NCBI GenBank assembly: GCA_029778535.1
Contig: JAKOQB010000095.1
Span: 62,001 to 126,000, forward strand
Reading direction: 5' to 3'
Length of the DNA: 64,000 nt
Origin: Pseudomonadota bacterium
GTDB lineage: Bacteria > Pseudomonadota > Gammaproteobacteria > Burkholderiales > Burkholderiaceae_F
The notes under the pieces are model-generated. The model saw only the letters and a program-made list of their open reading frames with translations. It ran no database searches and was not told where the DNA came from. Shown here one piece after another: positions 41,903 to 50,275 of this stretch. The position numbers and the translations under genes were made by a program. How positions within the stretch are numbered: the stretch's first letter is position 1; every line of letters begins with the position of its first letter.

Positions 41903-43606
41903 GTGGTGGCGAATCTCGTTTCCGTCCGCGACCTGCACGTGTCGTTCCGGCTCGGAAGATCGCACATCGTCAGCGCGGTCAGGGGCATCAGCTTCGACGT
42001 GCCGGAGAACGCCACCGTCGCGCTGGTCGGCGAATCGGGTTCGGGCAAGAGCGTGTCGGCGATGTCGATCGTGCGCCTGCTGCCCGACAACGCGATCGTC
42101 GGCGACTCGAGCGCGGTCGATTTTGGCGGCCGCAACCTGCTGAAAGAGCCGGTCGAGCGGCTGCGCGCGATCCGCGGCAAGGACATCAGCGTGGTGTTCC
42201 AGGAGCCGATGACGTCGCTGAATCCGGTGTTCACCGTCGGCGACCAGATCGCCGAGGCGCTGCGGCTTCACATGGGGCTTTCGCGGGCGCAGGCCAACGA
42301 CCGCGTGGTCGAGGTGCTGACCGAGGTCGGCATCCCGGAGCCGAAGGCGCGAGTCGGAAGCTACCCGCACGAGCTTTCTGGCGGGCAGCAGCAGCGCGTG
42401 ATGATCGCTATGGCGATCGCATGCGAGCCGAAGCTGCTGATCGCCGACGAGCCGACCACCGCGCTCGACGTGACGGTGCAGCGGCAGATCCTCGAGTTGA
42501 TCGCGAACCTGCAGGACAAGCGGCGCATGTCGGTGCTCTTCATCAGCCATGACCTCGGCGTCGTCGGCGAGATCGCGGATCACGTGGTGGTGATGCGCGA
42601 TGGCGTGGTGCGCGAGGCGGGCGGGGTCGATCGCATTTTCGCCGACCCGCAGGACGCGTACACCAGGGCGCTGCTCGCCTGCCGGCCGCGGCTCGACGTG
42701 AAGCCGAAGCGGCTGCCGGTGATCGATGATTTCATGCGCGGCGGCGGCGCGCCGATCGTCGTCACCGAACAGCGCCTCGCGCGCCCCGCGGAGCCGAAGC
42801 CGCTGATCGAGGCGAAGGGGCTGCGCAAGGAGTACCGGCTGAAGACAGGGTTGCTGAAGCACAAGACGATCGAGGCGGTGAAGGAGGCGTCGTTCACGCT
42901 GTCGCGCGGCCGCACGCTCGGCGTGGTCGGCGAATCGGGTTCGGGCAAGACGACGGTCGGCATGCTGCTGATGCGGCTCGTCGACGCCACGCGCGGCCAG
43001 GTTTTCTACGACGGCACCGACCTGCTGGCGTTGACCGATGCGCAGATGATGGCGTACCGGCGCCGCATACAGATCATCTTCCAGAACCCGTACGCGTCGC
43101 TGAACCCGCGCTTCACCGTCGGTCAGATCCTGACCGAGCCGATGAAGGTGCACGCGATCGGCGCCAGCGACGAGGACCGCTTCGAGCGCGCGGTGGCACT
43201 GGCGCGGCGCGTGGGGCTCGGGCCCGACAGCGTGTACAAGTACCCGCACGAGTTCTCCGGCGGGCAGCGGCAGCGGATCGCGATCGCGCGCGTTCTGTCG
43301 ATGCAGCCCGAGGTGATCATCTGCGACGAGTCGGTCTCCGCGCTCGACGTGTCGGTGCAGGCCACCGTGCTCAATCTGCTGCTCGATCTGCAGGACGAGT
43401 TCGGCATCAGCTACATCTTCATCAGCCACGACCTGGCGGTGGTCAAGTACATGGCCGACGACATCCTGGTGATGAACGCCGGCGAGATCGTCGAACGCGG
43501 CGCCGCCGAGGTGATCTACCGGAATCCGCAGCACGAGTACACAAAGAAGCTGCTCGGGTCGATTCCGCGCGGGTATCAGGCGCGTTCGGCGCGCCGATCC
43601 GGCTAG
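41903..43606 (+). CDS. ABC transporter ATPase with two nucleotide-binding domains (YejF/DppDF-like)
   Basis: A 567-residue fused ATPase. First domain: Walker A GESGSGKSVS (near 47), signature LSGGQQQRVMIAM, Walker B LLIADEPTTALD. Second domain from about 295: Walker A GESGSGKTTV, signature FSGGQRQRIAIAR, Walker B VIICDESVSALD. Each has the oligopeptide C-terminal extension. The double-domain form matches YejF. Translation begins at GTG 41903 or 41906 right after the permease stop. With the two permeases and three binding proteins it completes an oligopeptide-type importer. Confidence 0.94.
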   Translation: MVANLVSVRDLHVSFRLGRSHIVSAVRGISFDVPENATVALVGESGSGKSVSAMSIVRLLPDNAIVGDSSAVDFGGRNLLKEPVERLRAIRGKDISVVFQEPMTSLNPVFTVGDQIAEALRLHMGLSRAQANDRVVEVLTEVGIPEPKARVGSYPHELSGGQQQRVMIAMAIACEPKLLIADEPTTALDVTVQRQILELIANLQDKRRMSVLFISHDLGVVGEIADHVVVMRDGVVREAGGVDRIFADPQDAYTRALLACRPRLDVKPKRLPVIDDFMRGGGAPIVVTEQRLARPAEPKPLIEAKGLRKEYRLKTGLLKHKTIEAVKEASFTLSRGRTLGVVGESGSGKTTVGMLLMRLVDATRGQVFYDGTDLLALTDAQMMAYRRRIQIIFQNPYASLNPRFTVGQILTEPMKVHAIGASDEDRFERAVALARRVGLGPDSVYKYPHEFSGGQRQRIAIARVLSMQPEVIICDESVSALDVSVQATVLNLLLDLQDEFGISYIFISHDLAVVKYMADDILVMNAGEIVERGAAEVIYRNPQHEYTKKLLGSIPRGYQARSARRSG

Positions 43607-43826
43607 CGCCGCTCAAGAAACTCGTCGACCGTCAGGCCAACGTCGCGCGCGATCTGGCGCAGAAGCGTCGGTGAGGTGTGTCGGCCCTTGTGAAAGGGTA
43701 CGGTGGTCGATCGACCGGCTGCGTTGCGGAACTGCTTGTGAATCCGCGTTGCCAGACTTCGCTGAATCCGGGTCCGAGCAAGATTGCGACGACCTCGGTC
43801 GGCTTGAGAACGGGGACGTTGCCCAC
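43603..43826 (-). pseudogene. hicA: hicA toxin gene with a one-base frameshift
   Basis: From GTG 43826 the frame gives MGNVPVLKPTEVVAIL..GFSEVWQRG, a good HicA N-terminus, then goes wrong. In the next frame the rest of HicA is intact: IHKQFRNAAGRSTTVPFHKG, TSPTLLRQIARDVGLTVDEF and LERR-stop. The total is 224 bp; adding one base gives 75 codons, the normal HicA size. The break is at about 43741-43746, exactly where the catalytic GSH motif should be, so the mRNA-cleaving toxin is dead unless this is a sequencing error. Its TAG overlaps the ABC ATPase stop from the other strand. Confidence 0.85.
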
Positions 43827-43829
43827 GGG

Positions 43830-44039
43830 CTACGGCACGGCCACGTTCTGAATGCCGACGATTTCGGATTCGAGATGCGGCTCCCCGTCCTCCAGAAGCA
43901 TCGCGATTACTTCGCGCAGATTCTCGTGCAGTTCGTCCAGCGCGGCGCCCTGCGAGTGCGCACCGGGGGACCCCGGGACAAAACCGACGAACAAGCCGGT
44001 CTGCGGGTCGCGTTCGATCACGGCGGCGTACGTCTTCAT
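43830..44039 (-). CDS. hicB: HicB-family antitoxin
   Basis: A 69-residue HicB antitoxin of the short type: MKTYAAVIERDPQTGLFVGF followed by VPGSPGAHSQGAALDELHEN and LREVIAMLLEDGEP. This is the partial RNase H-like fold without an obvious C-terminal DNA-binding domain. Gene order is hicB then hicA, 3 bp apart. It looks intact although the toxin gene next to it is broken, as expected when the antitoxin is left after toxin decay. No ribosome binding site is clear. Confidence 0.85.
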   Translation of the reverse strand: MKTYAAVIERDPQTGLFVGFVPGSPGAHSQGAALDELHENLREVIAMLLEDGEPHLESEIVGIQNVAVP

Positions 44040-44107
44040 CAGCGGGCTCGTGCGGGTCTCGATGCAGTCGTCATTGTTGGGTCGCGGTCGGGGAGCGCAA
44101 CTGCGAG

Positions 44108-45283
44108 TCAACCCGCGCGCAGCAGCGGTCGCAGCGCGTACAGCCCGAGGATCGGCCCGATCGAGAGCCACGGCAGCAGCTTGTCGAGCGGCACCGAGGT
44201 CGCCGCGGCGGCGAAGATCTGGATGCTGACGATCGTGATCGCGAAGCCGATGCTGTTGACGAACGTGAGCACACTGCCGACCACGTCGCGCGGCGCGTTC
44301 AGCGCGGTCAGTGACGAGAACTGGGGCGAGTCGCCGACGACGGTGACGCCCCACACCGCGAGCCAGGCCCAGAAGAGCGGCAGCGGCGCTGTGAGCGCGA
44401 GCGGCGCGAGCAGGCAGCACGCACCGCTGGCGGCGAGCTGAAGCGCGGCCACGCGCGCGCTGCCGAGCTTCAGCGCGAGCCGGCCGCCGACCGCGCAGCC
44501 GATCGACCCGGCCGCGATGATCCAGAACGCCGCAGCGGAGACCGACTGCGGGCCGATACGCGTGGCGACGATCAGCGGCAGCAGCGCCCATACGGCGTAC
44601 AGCTCCCACATGTGGCCGAAGTAGCCGAATGCCGACGCGCGCACTTTCGGATCGCGCCAGATCACCGCGAGCGCGGCAGGCTTGATGCGCGCCGCGCGCG
44701 GCAGGTGCGGGCTGTCGGGAACGAGCAGGTACAGCGCCACGCCGCCGATGACTGCGATCAGCGATACCGTAAGCATCACACGCTGCCATGGCCAGTCGGC
44801 GCCGAGCGCGCGCAACCCGTGCGGCATCGCGGTGCCGAGCACCAGCGCGCCGATCAGCAGTCCGAGCACGGCGCCCAGACCGCGCGTGTACCACGCCGCG
44901 GCGATCTTCATGCCGACCGGATAGATTCCGGCGAGGAAGAATCCGGTCGCAAAGCGCAGCAGCACCAGCACCGCGTAATCGTGCGCGAACGGGATGCCGA
45001 GTGCATTGGCAGTCACGCCGGCCAGCGCGCACAGCAGGAACACCAGCCGCGGTGAATGGCGATCGGCGATCGTCAGCAGCGCGAAAGCCAACGTGCCGGC
45101 GATGAAACCGAGCTGCACGGCCGAAGTCAGCGTGCCGAGTGCGGTGGCGGGCAGCGCCACCGCGCGCTGCAGGTCGGGCAGCACGCCGTTCACCGCGAAC
45201 CACAACGACGTGCCGGCCAACTGCGCGACGACGATCGTCGGCAGCACGCGGCGGGGAACCGGCGGGTCGGCCTCGTCGGACAT
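44108..45283 (-). CDS. MFS transporter
   Basis: A 391-residue major facilitator with about twelve membrane segments. The N-terminus VLPTIVVAQLAGTSLWFAVN and the loop DRHSPRLVFLLCALAG correspond to the family region between helices 2 and 3; GIYPVGMKIAAAWYTRGLGA is helix 4/5. It is most like the Cyn-X/nitrate-nitrite branch of small-molecule carriers, but no substrate can be assigned. ATG 45283; the GMC oxidoreductase gene ends 29 bp upstream on the same strand, so they may share a transcript. Confidence 0.88.
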   Translation of the reverse strand: MSDEADPPVPRRVLPTIVVAQLAGTSLWFAVNGVLPDLQRAVALPATALGTLTSAVQLGFIAGTLAFALLTIADRHSPRLVFLLCALAGVTANALGIPFAHDYAVLVLLRFATGFFLAGIYPVGMKIAAAWYTRGLGAVLGLLIGALVLGTAMPHGLRALGADWPWQRVMLTVSLIAVIGGVALYLLVPDSPHLPRAARIKPAALAVIWRDPKVRASAFGYFGHMWELYAVWALLPLIVATRIGPQSVSAAAFWIIAAGSIGCAVGGRLALKLGSARVAALQLAASGACCLLAPLALTAPLPLFWAWLAVWGVTVVGDSPQFSSLTALNAPRDVVGSVLTFVNSIGFAITIVSIQIFAAAATSVPLDKLLPWLSIGPILGLYALRPLLRAG

Positions 45284-45312
45284 GGCCGGCAAATTTAGGC
45301 CGGCCGGCCGGG

Positions 45313-46935
45313 TCAGTCGAGCGCGGGTGCCGGTGCGCCTGTGACTTCGGCCGCCAGTTGCTGCGCCATCCGGTTGACGATGCCGTAGATCGATAGCTGC
45401 GGGTTGGCGCCGATCGAGGTCGGAAAGATGGAACCGTCGTGGATCGACAGGTTCTCGATCTGGAAATGGCGCCCGCGCGGATCGACCACGCCGGCGCGTT
45501 CGGACGCGGCCATTCCGCAGCCGCCCATCACGTGCGCGCTGACCACGCGCATCGCGAGCGGACGCAGCGGCAGCCGCGCGATCGCCTGCTTCGCCTGCGC
45601 CAGGGTCGGGTAGCCGGTCGACAGTTCGTGCACCGGATTGACCGTCTTCGCGCCGGCGGCGAACTGGACCTCGGCCATCACGGTGAGCGCGCGCCGCGCC
45701 GCCTCCCAGATCGGTTCGTTCAGCGGGTAATCGAGCAGCGGGGTGCCGTCGCGCCGCAGCTCGACGCGCCCGCCGCGACTGTCGGGATGGAAGCCGTCGC
45801 GCAGCAGCGCCAGCATCACCTGCGCGTGCGCGAACTGCCGCATCAACTGCTCGTGCGCGGCGCCGAAACCCTGCAGCGTCGAAGCGAACAGCACCGGGTG
45901 CAACGGCGCAGCCTCGAGCTTGAAGCCGAGCGGGCCGTCGATCGCGTCGGTCTCGAGGAAGTGATCGGAGTAGACGCTCTGCGGCGCACCGGCGTAGCCG
46001 TCGACGCGCTGATCGAACACCGCGGCCGAGATCACGGTCGGGTGCAGGAACGTGTGCCGGCCGAGCAAGCCGTACGGGTCCGGCGCGGACGACCGCAGCA
46101 GCAGACCCGGGGTGTTGATCGCACCGCCGGCGGCGACGTAGTGGCGCGCGCGAATCTGCACATTGACGCCGCTTTCGGTCAATCCATCGTCGCGCAACGC
46201 TGCGCAGGATAGGCGCGCGATCCGGTTGCCGTCGAATTCGAACCGCACCGCGCGCAGCCGCGAGAAAAGCCGCGCGCCGCGGTCGAGCGCCGCGGGGATC
46301 GCCGTGACAAGCATTGACTGCTTGGCGTTGGTCGGGCAGCCCATGCCGCAGTAGCCGAGATCCCAGCAGCCGCGCACGTTGCGCCGGATCGTCTTCACGT
46401 CGATGCCGAGCACGGTCCCGCCGCGCTTCAGGACGCTGTTGTTCTCGTTCGGCGCGCCCTGCCATGGCGTGATGTTCAGATAGCGCTCGGCCTGTTCGAA
46501 GTACGGCGACAGGGATTCGGGCGTCAGCTCGCGCAGGCCGAACCGTTCGCGCCAGTACGCGAGCGTGGCCGGCGGCGTGCGGAAGCTCGAGGTCCAGTTC
46601 ACCGTCGTCGAGCCGCCGACCGCGCGCCCCTGCAGGATGTTGATCGCCTTGTCGCTGGTCTTGCGCGCGGCCGATTCCCAATACAGCGCCGGATACGCGT
46701 CGGCCTCGCGCATGCGGAAGTCGCGCGAGCTCTTCAGCGGACCTTCCTCGACCAGGATCACGTCGAGCCCGGCCTTGCTGAGCAGATCGGCGCTGACGCC
46801 GCCGCCGGCGCCGGTGCCGATCACGACCACGTCGCACTCGAGCTGCAGCGGCTCCTTCAGCGTCGTCGCGTCGACGGCCTTCCAGCCGCGCGCCAGCCCG
46901 GCGGCGATCGGATCGGCGATCGCGGTCGTGGTCAC
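45313..46935 (-). CDS. GMC-family FAD-dependent oxidoreductase
   Basis: A 540-residue flavoprotein. The FAD-binding VVVIGTGAGGGVSADLL lies near 33-50, GRAVGGSTTVNW is the second GMC signature, and the C-terminal active site has SAHVMGGCGMA and GANPQLSIYGIVNRMA. A cysteine-rich stretch GCWDLGYCGMGCPTNAKQS is typical of the alcohol-oxidising subgroup paired with small subunits. GTG 46935 overlaps the stop of the small-subunit gene (GTGA). Probable role: membrane-linked oxidation of an alcohol or sugar; no cytochrome gene is nearby. Confidence 0.9.
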   Translation of the reverse strand: MTTTAIADPIAAGLARGWKAVDATTLKEPLQLECDVVVIGTGAGGGVSADLLSKAGLDVILVEEGPLKSSRDFRMREADAYPALYWESAARKTSDKAINILQGRAVGGSTTVNWTSSFRTPPATLAYWRERFGLRELTPESLSPYFEQAERYLNITPWQGAPNENNSVLKRGGTVLGIDVKTIRRNVRGCWDLGYCGMGCPTNAKQSMLVTAIPAALDRGARLFSRLRAVRFEFDGNRIARLSCAALRDDGLTESGVNVQIRARHYVAAGGAINTPGLLLRSSAPDPYGLLGRHTFLHPTVISAAVFDQRVDGYAGAPQSVYSDHFLETDAIDGPLGFKLEAAPLHPVLFASTLQGFGAAHEQLMRQFAHAQVMLALLRDGFHPDSRGGRVELRRDGTPLLDYPLNEPIWEAARRALTVMAEVQFAAGAKTVNPVHELSTGYPTLAQAKQAIARLPLRPLAMRVVSAHVMGGCGMAASERAGVVDPRGRHFQIENLSIHDGSIFPTSIGANPQLSIYGIVNRMAQQLAAEVTGAPAPALD

Positions 46936-47432
46936 AGGCGGGTCGGTCCCGGATAGCCGATCGCATCCCACGTCGAAGGATCGGCGTAGTACGCGCCGAG
47001 CACGAGGTCATGGAGCGCGTGGTACGCGGACTGATACAGGTCGAAGGAGTGCGTGCGCCAGCGCTGCAGCCAGTCGCCGACCCGCGCCGCATCGGCGTCG
47101 TCCCAGCGCTCAATGCCGGCGAGCCAGCGGCCGGGGGCGGAAGCGAGCAATGCGAACAACTGGCCCAGTTCGATGCGCGTCGGACGCGTCAGGCCCGCGA
47201 TCGTCTCCAGCGTGCGCTGAAGCGCAGCATCGAGCGCCCGCGCGCGCGCGCCGGCATCAAGCGGCAGCGCGCCGGCCAGCAGTGCCGGCAGCGCGCCGCG
47301 CAACACGACGCGGGTGTCCTCGCTGAACGCGGCGTCGGGCGCGGCACGCCGGAGCAGATACGTCGCGCCGCCGGCGGCGGCAAGCAATGCGCCGCCGGCG
47401 AGCCCGACTTTCAGGAGCGTTCGCCGCTGCAT
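46932..47432 (-). CDS. Twin-arginine small subunit of the GMC dehydrogenase (gluconate 2-dehydrogenase subunit 3-like)
   Basis: A 166-residue protein with an N-terminal signal MQRRTLLKVGLAGGALLAAA, twin-arginine style, then helices with RVVLRGALPALLAGALP and LYQSAYHALHDLVLGAYYADP, which match the small subunit of gluconate/sorbitol dehydrogenases. It would carry its folded GMC partner across the membrane. Overlaps the GMC gene by 4 bp. The GMC subunit has no signal peptide of its own, which supports hitch-hiker export. Confidence 0.82.
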   Translation of the reverse strand: MQRRTLLKVGLAGGALLAAAGGATYLLRRAAPDAAFSEDTRVVLRGALPALLAGALPLDAGARARALDAALQRTLETIAGLTRPTRIELGQLFALLASAPGRWLAGIERWDDADAARVGDWLQRWRTHSFDLYQSAYHALHDLVLGAYYADPSTWDAIGYPGPTRL

Positions 47433-47521
47433 GTCAATACGAAGCGCAGTGCCCTCACGTATTCTTGCCGCCGATTGTAGGAAGCCGCCGTAGAACAGCG
47501 CGTCTAAAACCGAACACCGCG

Positions 47522-48238
47522 ATGAATCAAGATGGCTCGTCGGCCGACCGGCTCGCCGCAGCGCTGAGGCGGGTCATCGATCTGCGCCGGCAGCTCGAGA
47601 GCGACGTGAAGCTGCGCGACACGTGGCGCGCGGTCAAGCGCTGGCAGGCCGAGCGCCTGCGCCAGACCTATGCGGACCTGCTCGCGCAGCCGCGGCTGCG
47701 GCCGGCGTGCGAGTTCTTCCTTGCCGAGTTGTATGGCGTAAAGGACTTTTCCCAGCGTGACCAGGAAGCGCTGCGCGTGGTGCCGATGCTGGCGCGGATG
47801 CTGCCGGAGCGCGCGGTGACGACGATGGCGCTTGCGGTCGAGCTCGACGAACTGTCGGAACAGCTCGACGAGCGCGTGGCGCGCAATTTGATGACGGGCG
47901 CGGTCGACGATGCCGCGTACGCCGCCGCGTACCGAGCGGCCGGAACGCGCGCCGAGCGCGAGCACCAGATCGACACGATCGATCGCATCGGCCGCTCGCT
48001 CGAGCGCCTGGCGCGCATCCCGCTACTGGCGCCGATGCTGCACATGATGCGCGCGCCGGCGGAGATGGCGGGGCTCGGGCACCTGCATCGTTTCCTGCAG
48101 TCCGGGTTCGATGCCTTCGTCTCGATGGGCGCCGCCGGCGAGTTCCTCGACACGATCCGCGCGCGCGAGACCGCGCTGATGCGGCTGCTGTTCGACGGCG
48201 GGCAGACGGCTACGTCGGTTTCGATCGTTCCCGGATGA
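47522..48238 (+). CDS. FFLEELY-motif conserved protein
   Basis: A 238-residue soluble helical protein with the motif FFLAELYGVKDFSQRDQEAL (near 62-81), then RVVPMLARMLPERAVTTMAL and a Glu/Leu-rich helix. This is the conserved betaproteobacterial FFLEELY family; function unknown. It is transcribed away from the GMC small-subunit gene (89 bp gap) and its end overlaps the convergent RDD gene by 29 bp. Start ATG 47522 is preferred over an upstream in-frame start without family likeness. Confidence 0.8.
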   Translation: MNQDGSSADRLAAALRRVIDLRRQLESDVKLRDTWRAVKRWQAERLRQTYADLLAQPRLRPACEFFLAELYGVKDFSQRDQEALRVVPMLARMLPERAVTTMALAVELDELSEQLDERVARNLMTGAVDDAAYAAAYRAAGTRAEREHQIDTIDRIGRSLERLARIPLLAPMLHMMRAPAEMAGLGHLHRFLQSGFDAFVSMGAAGEFLDTIRARETALMRLLFDGGQTATSVSIVPG

Positions 48239-48728
48239 CACGGGTGCCGAGCAGGTGGTCGTGCAGCAGCTGCCGGTCGGTGTTCGTGCGGGCGACGAGC
48301 AACATCGCCAAGAAGCCGAGCACGAACGCCAGCGCGTCCCAGGCCGCGAGAGTGTGGAACAGCGCGACGAATACGAATCCGGGTGCGAGCAGCGTCCAGG
48401 CCAGCAGGTAGCGCAGCACGGCGACGCGCAGCGGCGGCGGGCGGCCGTCGCGGCCGACCAGGCGCAGTTGCCACGATTTCATCGCCAGCGTCTGGCCGCT
48501 GCGGGTCCAGCAGTAGACGAAATAGATGCCGAACGCGACGAACAGCACGGCCTGCAGCACCCAGCGCTGCTGCGCGGCGAGCGGATAGCTCCACTGCAGG
48601 GCCGCCAGCAGCGCGTAACTGACGATAAACGCGACGCCGAACAGTAACAGCGCTTCGTAGATCATCACCGCCACGCGCAGCGGCAGGCCGGGGACGAACG
48701 ACTGAACAGGGGCTGCCGCGGGTGGCAC
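48210..48728 (-). CDS. RDD-family membrane protein
   Basis: A 172-residue RDD protein with about four membrane helices: MIYEALLLFGVAFIVSYALL, VLQAVLFVAFGIYFVYCW, and a C-terminal pair. RDD-type residues: RVAVMIYEALLLF and SGQTLAMKSWQLRLV, ending TNTDRQLLHDHLLGTRVI. The start is uncertain; GTG 48728 gives 30 residues before the first helix, and GTG 48632 or 48626 would be alternatives. It closes the sigma/DUF3619/DUF3106 operon, 35 bp after the preceding stop. Function unknown. Confidence 0.8.
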   Translation of the reverse strand: MPPAAAPVQSFVPGLPLRVAVMIYEALLLFGVAFIVSYALLAALQWSYPLAAQQRWVLQAVLFVAFGIYFVYCWTRSGQTLAMKSWQLRLVGRDGRPPPLRVAVLRYLLAWTLLAPGFVFVALFHTLAAWDALAFVLGFLAMLLVARTNTDRQLLHDHLLGTRVIRERSKPT

Positions 48729-48763
48729 GATCGCAGGGGTGCGCGGTCGGGCCGGCGCGCTCG

Positions 48764-49300
48764 CTACTTGGTGGATTCGGACTTTGCTGGTTCCTTGGCG
48801 CGTCGGGCGTCGCGCGCCGCCTTGGCGGCCGCACCGTTGCCGGAGCGGGCCCGGTCCGACAACTCGCGCTTGCGTTCGGCCGGCAGGTCCTTGTACTCCT
48901 GAATCAACGCCTGCCGCTGATCGATCGGCAACTCGTAGGCCTTGCGGAAGTTCTCGCGCACGTTGCGGCGCTGCTCTGGCGACAGCTTGACGAACTCGGC
49001 CATGCGCTCGTGGATGCGCTGCTTGCCGTCGGCGGACAGGCTGGGGTACTTCTTCGCGACCTCGAGCCACTTCAGCTTGCGGTCGCGGTCGAAGCCGTCC
49101 CAGTCCTTGGCCAGCGGTGCCAGGGCCTCCTTCTGCGCCGGGGACAGCTCATGCCATGCCGGTCGGGCAACCGCGGCCGCGGCGGGCTTGCCGGGCGCCT
49201 TCTGCTGCGCCTGGGCAGGTACGAAAAGCACCGTGGCCGCAACAGCGGCCACGGCAAGGCAGAATCGAAGTCCAACAGACATCGGGAAACGATTCCGCAT
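48764..49300 (-). CDS. DUF3106-domain exported protein
   Basis: A 178-residue protein with a signal peptide (VGLRFCLAVAAVAATVLFVP, cleavage near AQAQ), then the DUF3106 region: WHELSPAQKEALAPLAKDWD, VAKKYPSLSADGKQRIHERM, LSPEQRRNVRENFRKAYELP. The tail is lysine- and alanine-rich. Function unknown; the Q/E/R-rich helices recall periplasmic stress-sensing proteins of the CpxP type (loose analogy). It starts one base after the DUF3619 stop, in the sigma-factor operon. Confidence 0.85.
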   Translation of the reverse strand: MRNRFPMSVGLRFCLAVAAVAATVLFVPAQAQQKAPGKPAAAAVARPAWHELSPAQKEALAPLAKDWDGFDRDRKLKWLEVAKKYPSLSADGKQRIHERMAEFVKLSPEQRRNVRENFRKAYELPIDQRQALIQEYKDLPAERKRELSDRARSGNGAAAKAARDARRAKEPAKSESTK

Positions 49301-49301
49301 C

Positions 49302-49715
49302 CTAGTTCACGCGATCCTGATTCTTCAGCAGGACGCCGAAGCCGGAGTCGGCGAAGGTGTCGATCGGACTTTCGTCCATCAGAACCGCGAAATCAAGATC
49401 GGCCAGATGTTCGATCTGCTGCGTGCGCTGCCAATCGTAGATGCCGATGAACCCGATGACCAGCGCGAGGATCGGCAGGACCAGCCCGGCGCGATACAGC
49501 CAGGTCCAGAACCCGCGCGACGTGGATCGATCGAGGGCGTGACTCGCCGTCTGCAGCGACGGCACCCACACCGGCGTTTCGACCGGCCCGGTCCGATGAC
49601 GCTGAAGCGCGCGCTCGCGCGCCTGCTCCAGCCGATAGACGGTCTTGTAGTCCAGCCGCTCGGCTCCGTCGTTCAGAACCTGGCGGACGCGGTAGGCGAA
49701 TTCGGTCTCTTTCAT
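49302..49715 (-). CDS. DUF3619 membrane protein, candidate anti-sigma factor
   Basis: A 137-residue protein: a cytoplasmic N-terminal half beginning MKETEFAYRVRQVLNDGAER with charged helices, one membrane helix near 75-95 (LVLPILALVIGFIGIYDW), and a short periplasmic C-terminus. Size, topology and the 4-bp overlap with the sigma-factor gene (ATGA) are those of a membrane anti-sigma factor, although the DUF3619 family has no proven function. Start ATG 49715. Confidence 0.85.
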   Translation of the reverse strand: MKETEFAYRVRQVLNDGAERLDYKTVYRLEQARERALQRHRTGPVETPVWVPSLQTASHALDRSTSRGFWTWLYRAGLVLPILALVIGFIGIYDWQRTQQIEHLADLDFAVLMDESPIDTFADSGFGVLLKNQDRVN

Positions 49716-50275
49716 AGCGTGACACCCCGTTCGCGCAGCGCGCGTGCCAGGGCATGCGTGGCACGCGAGCAATGGGTTTTCACACTGCCTTCGGAGCATC
49801 CCATCGCTGCAGCCGTTTCCGCGACGTCGAAATCCTCCCAGTAACGCAGCAGAAAGGCCTCGCGTTGACGGGCCGGCAGCTTGGCGACCTCTTCCTCGAT
49901 GATCGCGATCACCTGCTCGCGCGAAACCTGGTCGGCCGCGCTTTCGGCCGCCTGCGAGCCGGCCAGTGCCTCCAGGGTTTCGAGCGGATCAGCGTCCTCG
50001 TCGTCGGCCGGCGTCAGCGACGAAAACAGCGTGGTCCAGGTCGACCGCACCTTCTGGCGGCGAAAATGGTCGTGCAGCGTGTTCTGCAGGATGCGCGTGA
50101 ACAGCAGCGGCAGCTCGGCCGCCGGCCGATCGCCGTAGTTCTCCGACAGCTTGATCATCGCGTCCTGGACGATGTCTAGCGCGCTGTCGTCGTCGCGCAC
50201 GGCAAAGGCGGCCTGTTTGAAGGCGCGACGTTCGACGCTGGCGAGGAATTCGGCGAGTTCTTCTCGAGTGGCCAT
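49712..50275 (-). CDS. RNA polymerase sigma factor, ECF type
   Basis: A 187-residue ECF sigma factor. Region 2 lies at about 15-80: FKQAAFAVRDDDSALDIVQD, then PLLFTRILQNTLHDHFRRQK. Region 4 lies at about 125-180: LPARQREAFLLRYWEDFDVA and AAMGCSEGSVKTHCSRATHA. An unusually acidic linker (PADDEDADPLETLEALAG) joins them. ATG 50275 starts MATREELAEFLASVE. It leads the operon with DUF3619, DUF3106 and RDD genes and is divergent from ilvB. Confidence 0.92.
   Translation of the reverse strand: MATREELAEFLASVERRAFKQAAFAVRDDDSALDIVQDAMIKLSENYGDRPAAELPLLFTRILQNTLHDHFRRQKVRSTWTTLFSSLTPADDEDADPLETLEALAGSQAAESAADQVSREQVIAIIEEEVAKLPARQREAFLLRYWEDFDVAETAAAMGCSEGSVKTHCSRATHALARALRERGVTL

Noticed and set aside
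43632-43826. An intact 64-residue protein at the hicA site
   Set aside because: Its second half does not resemble any family, while the next frame restores a perfect HicA remainder; it is a frameshifted gene.
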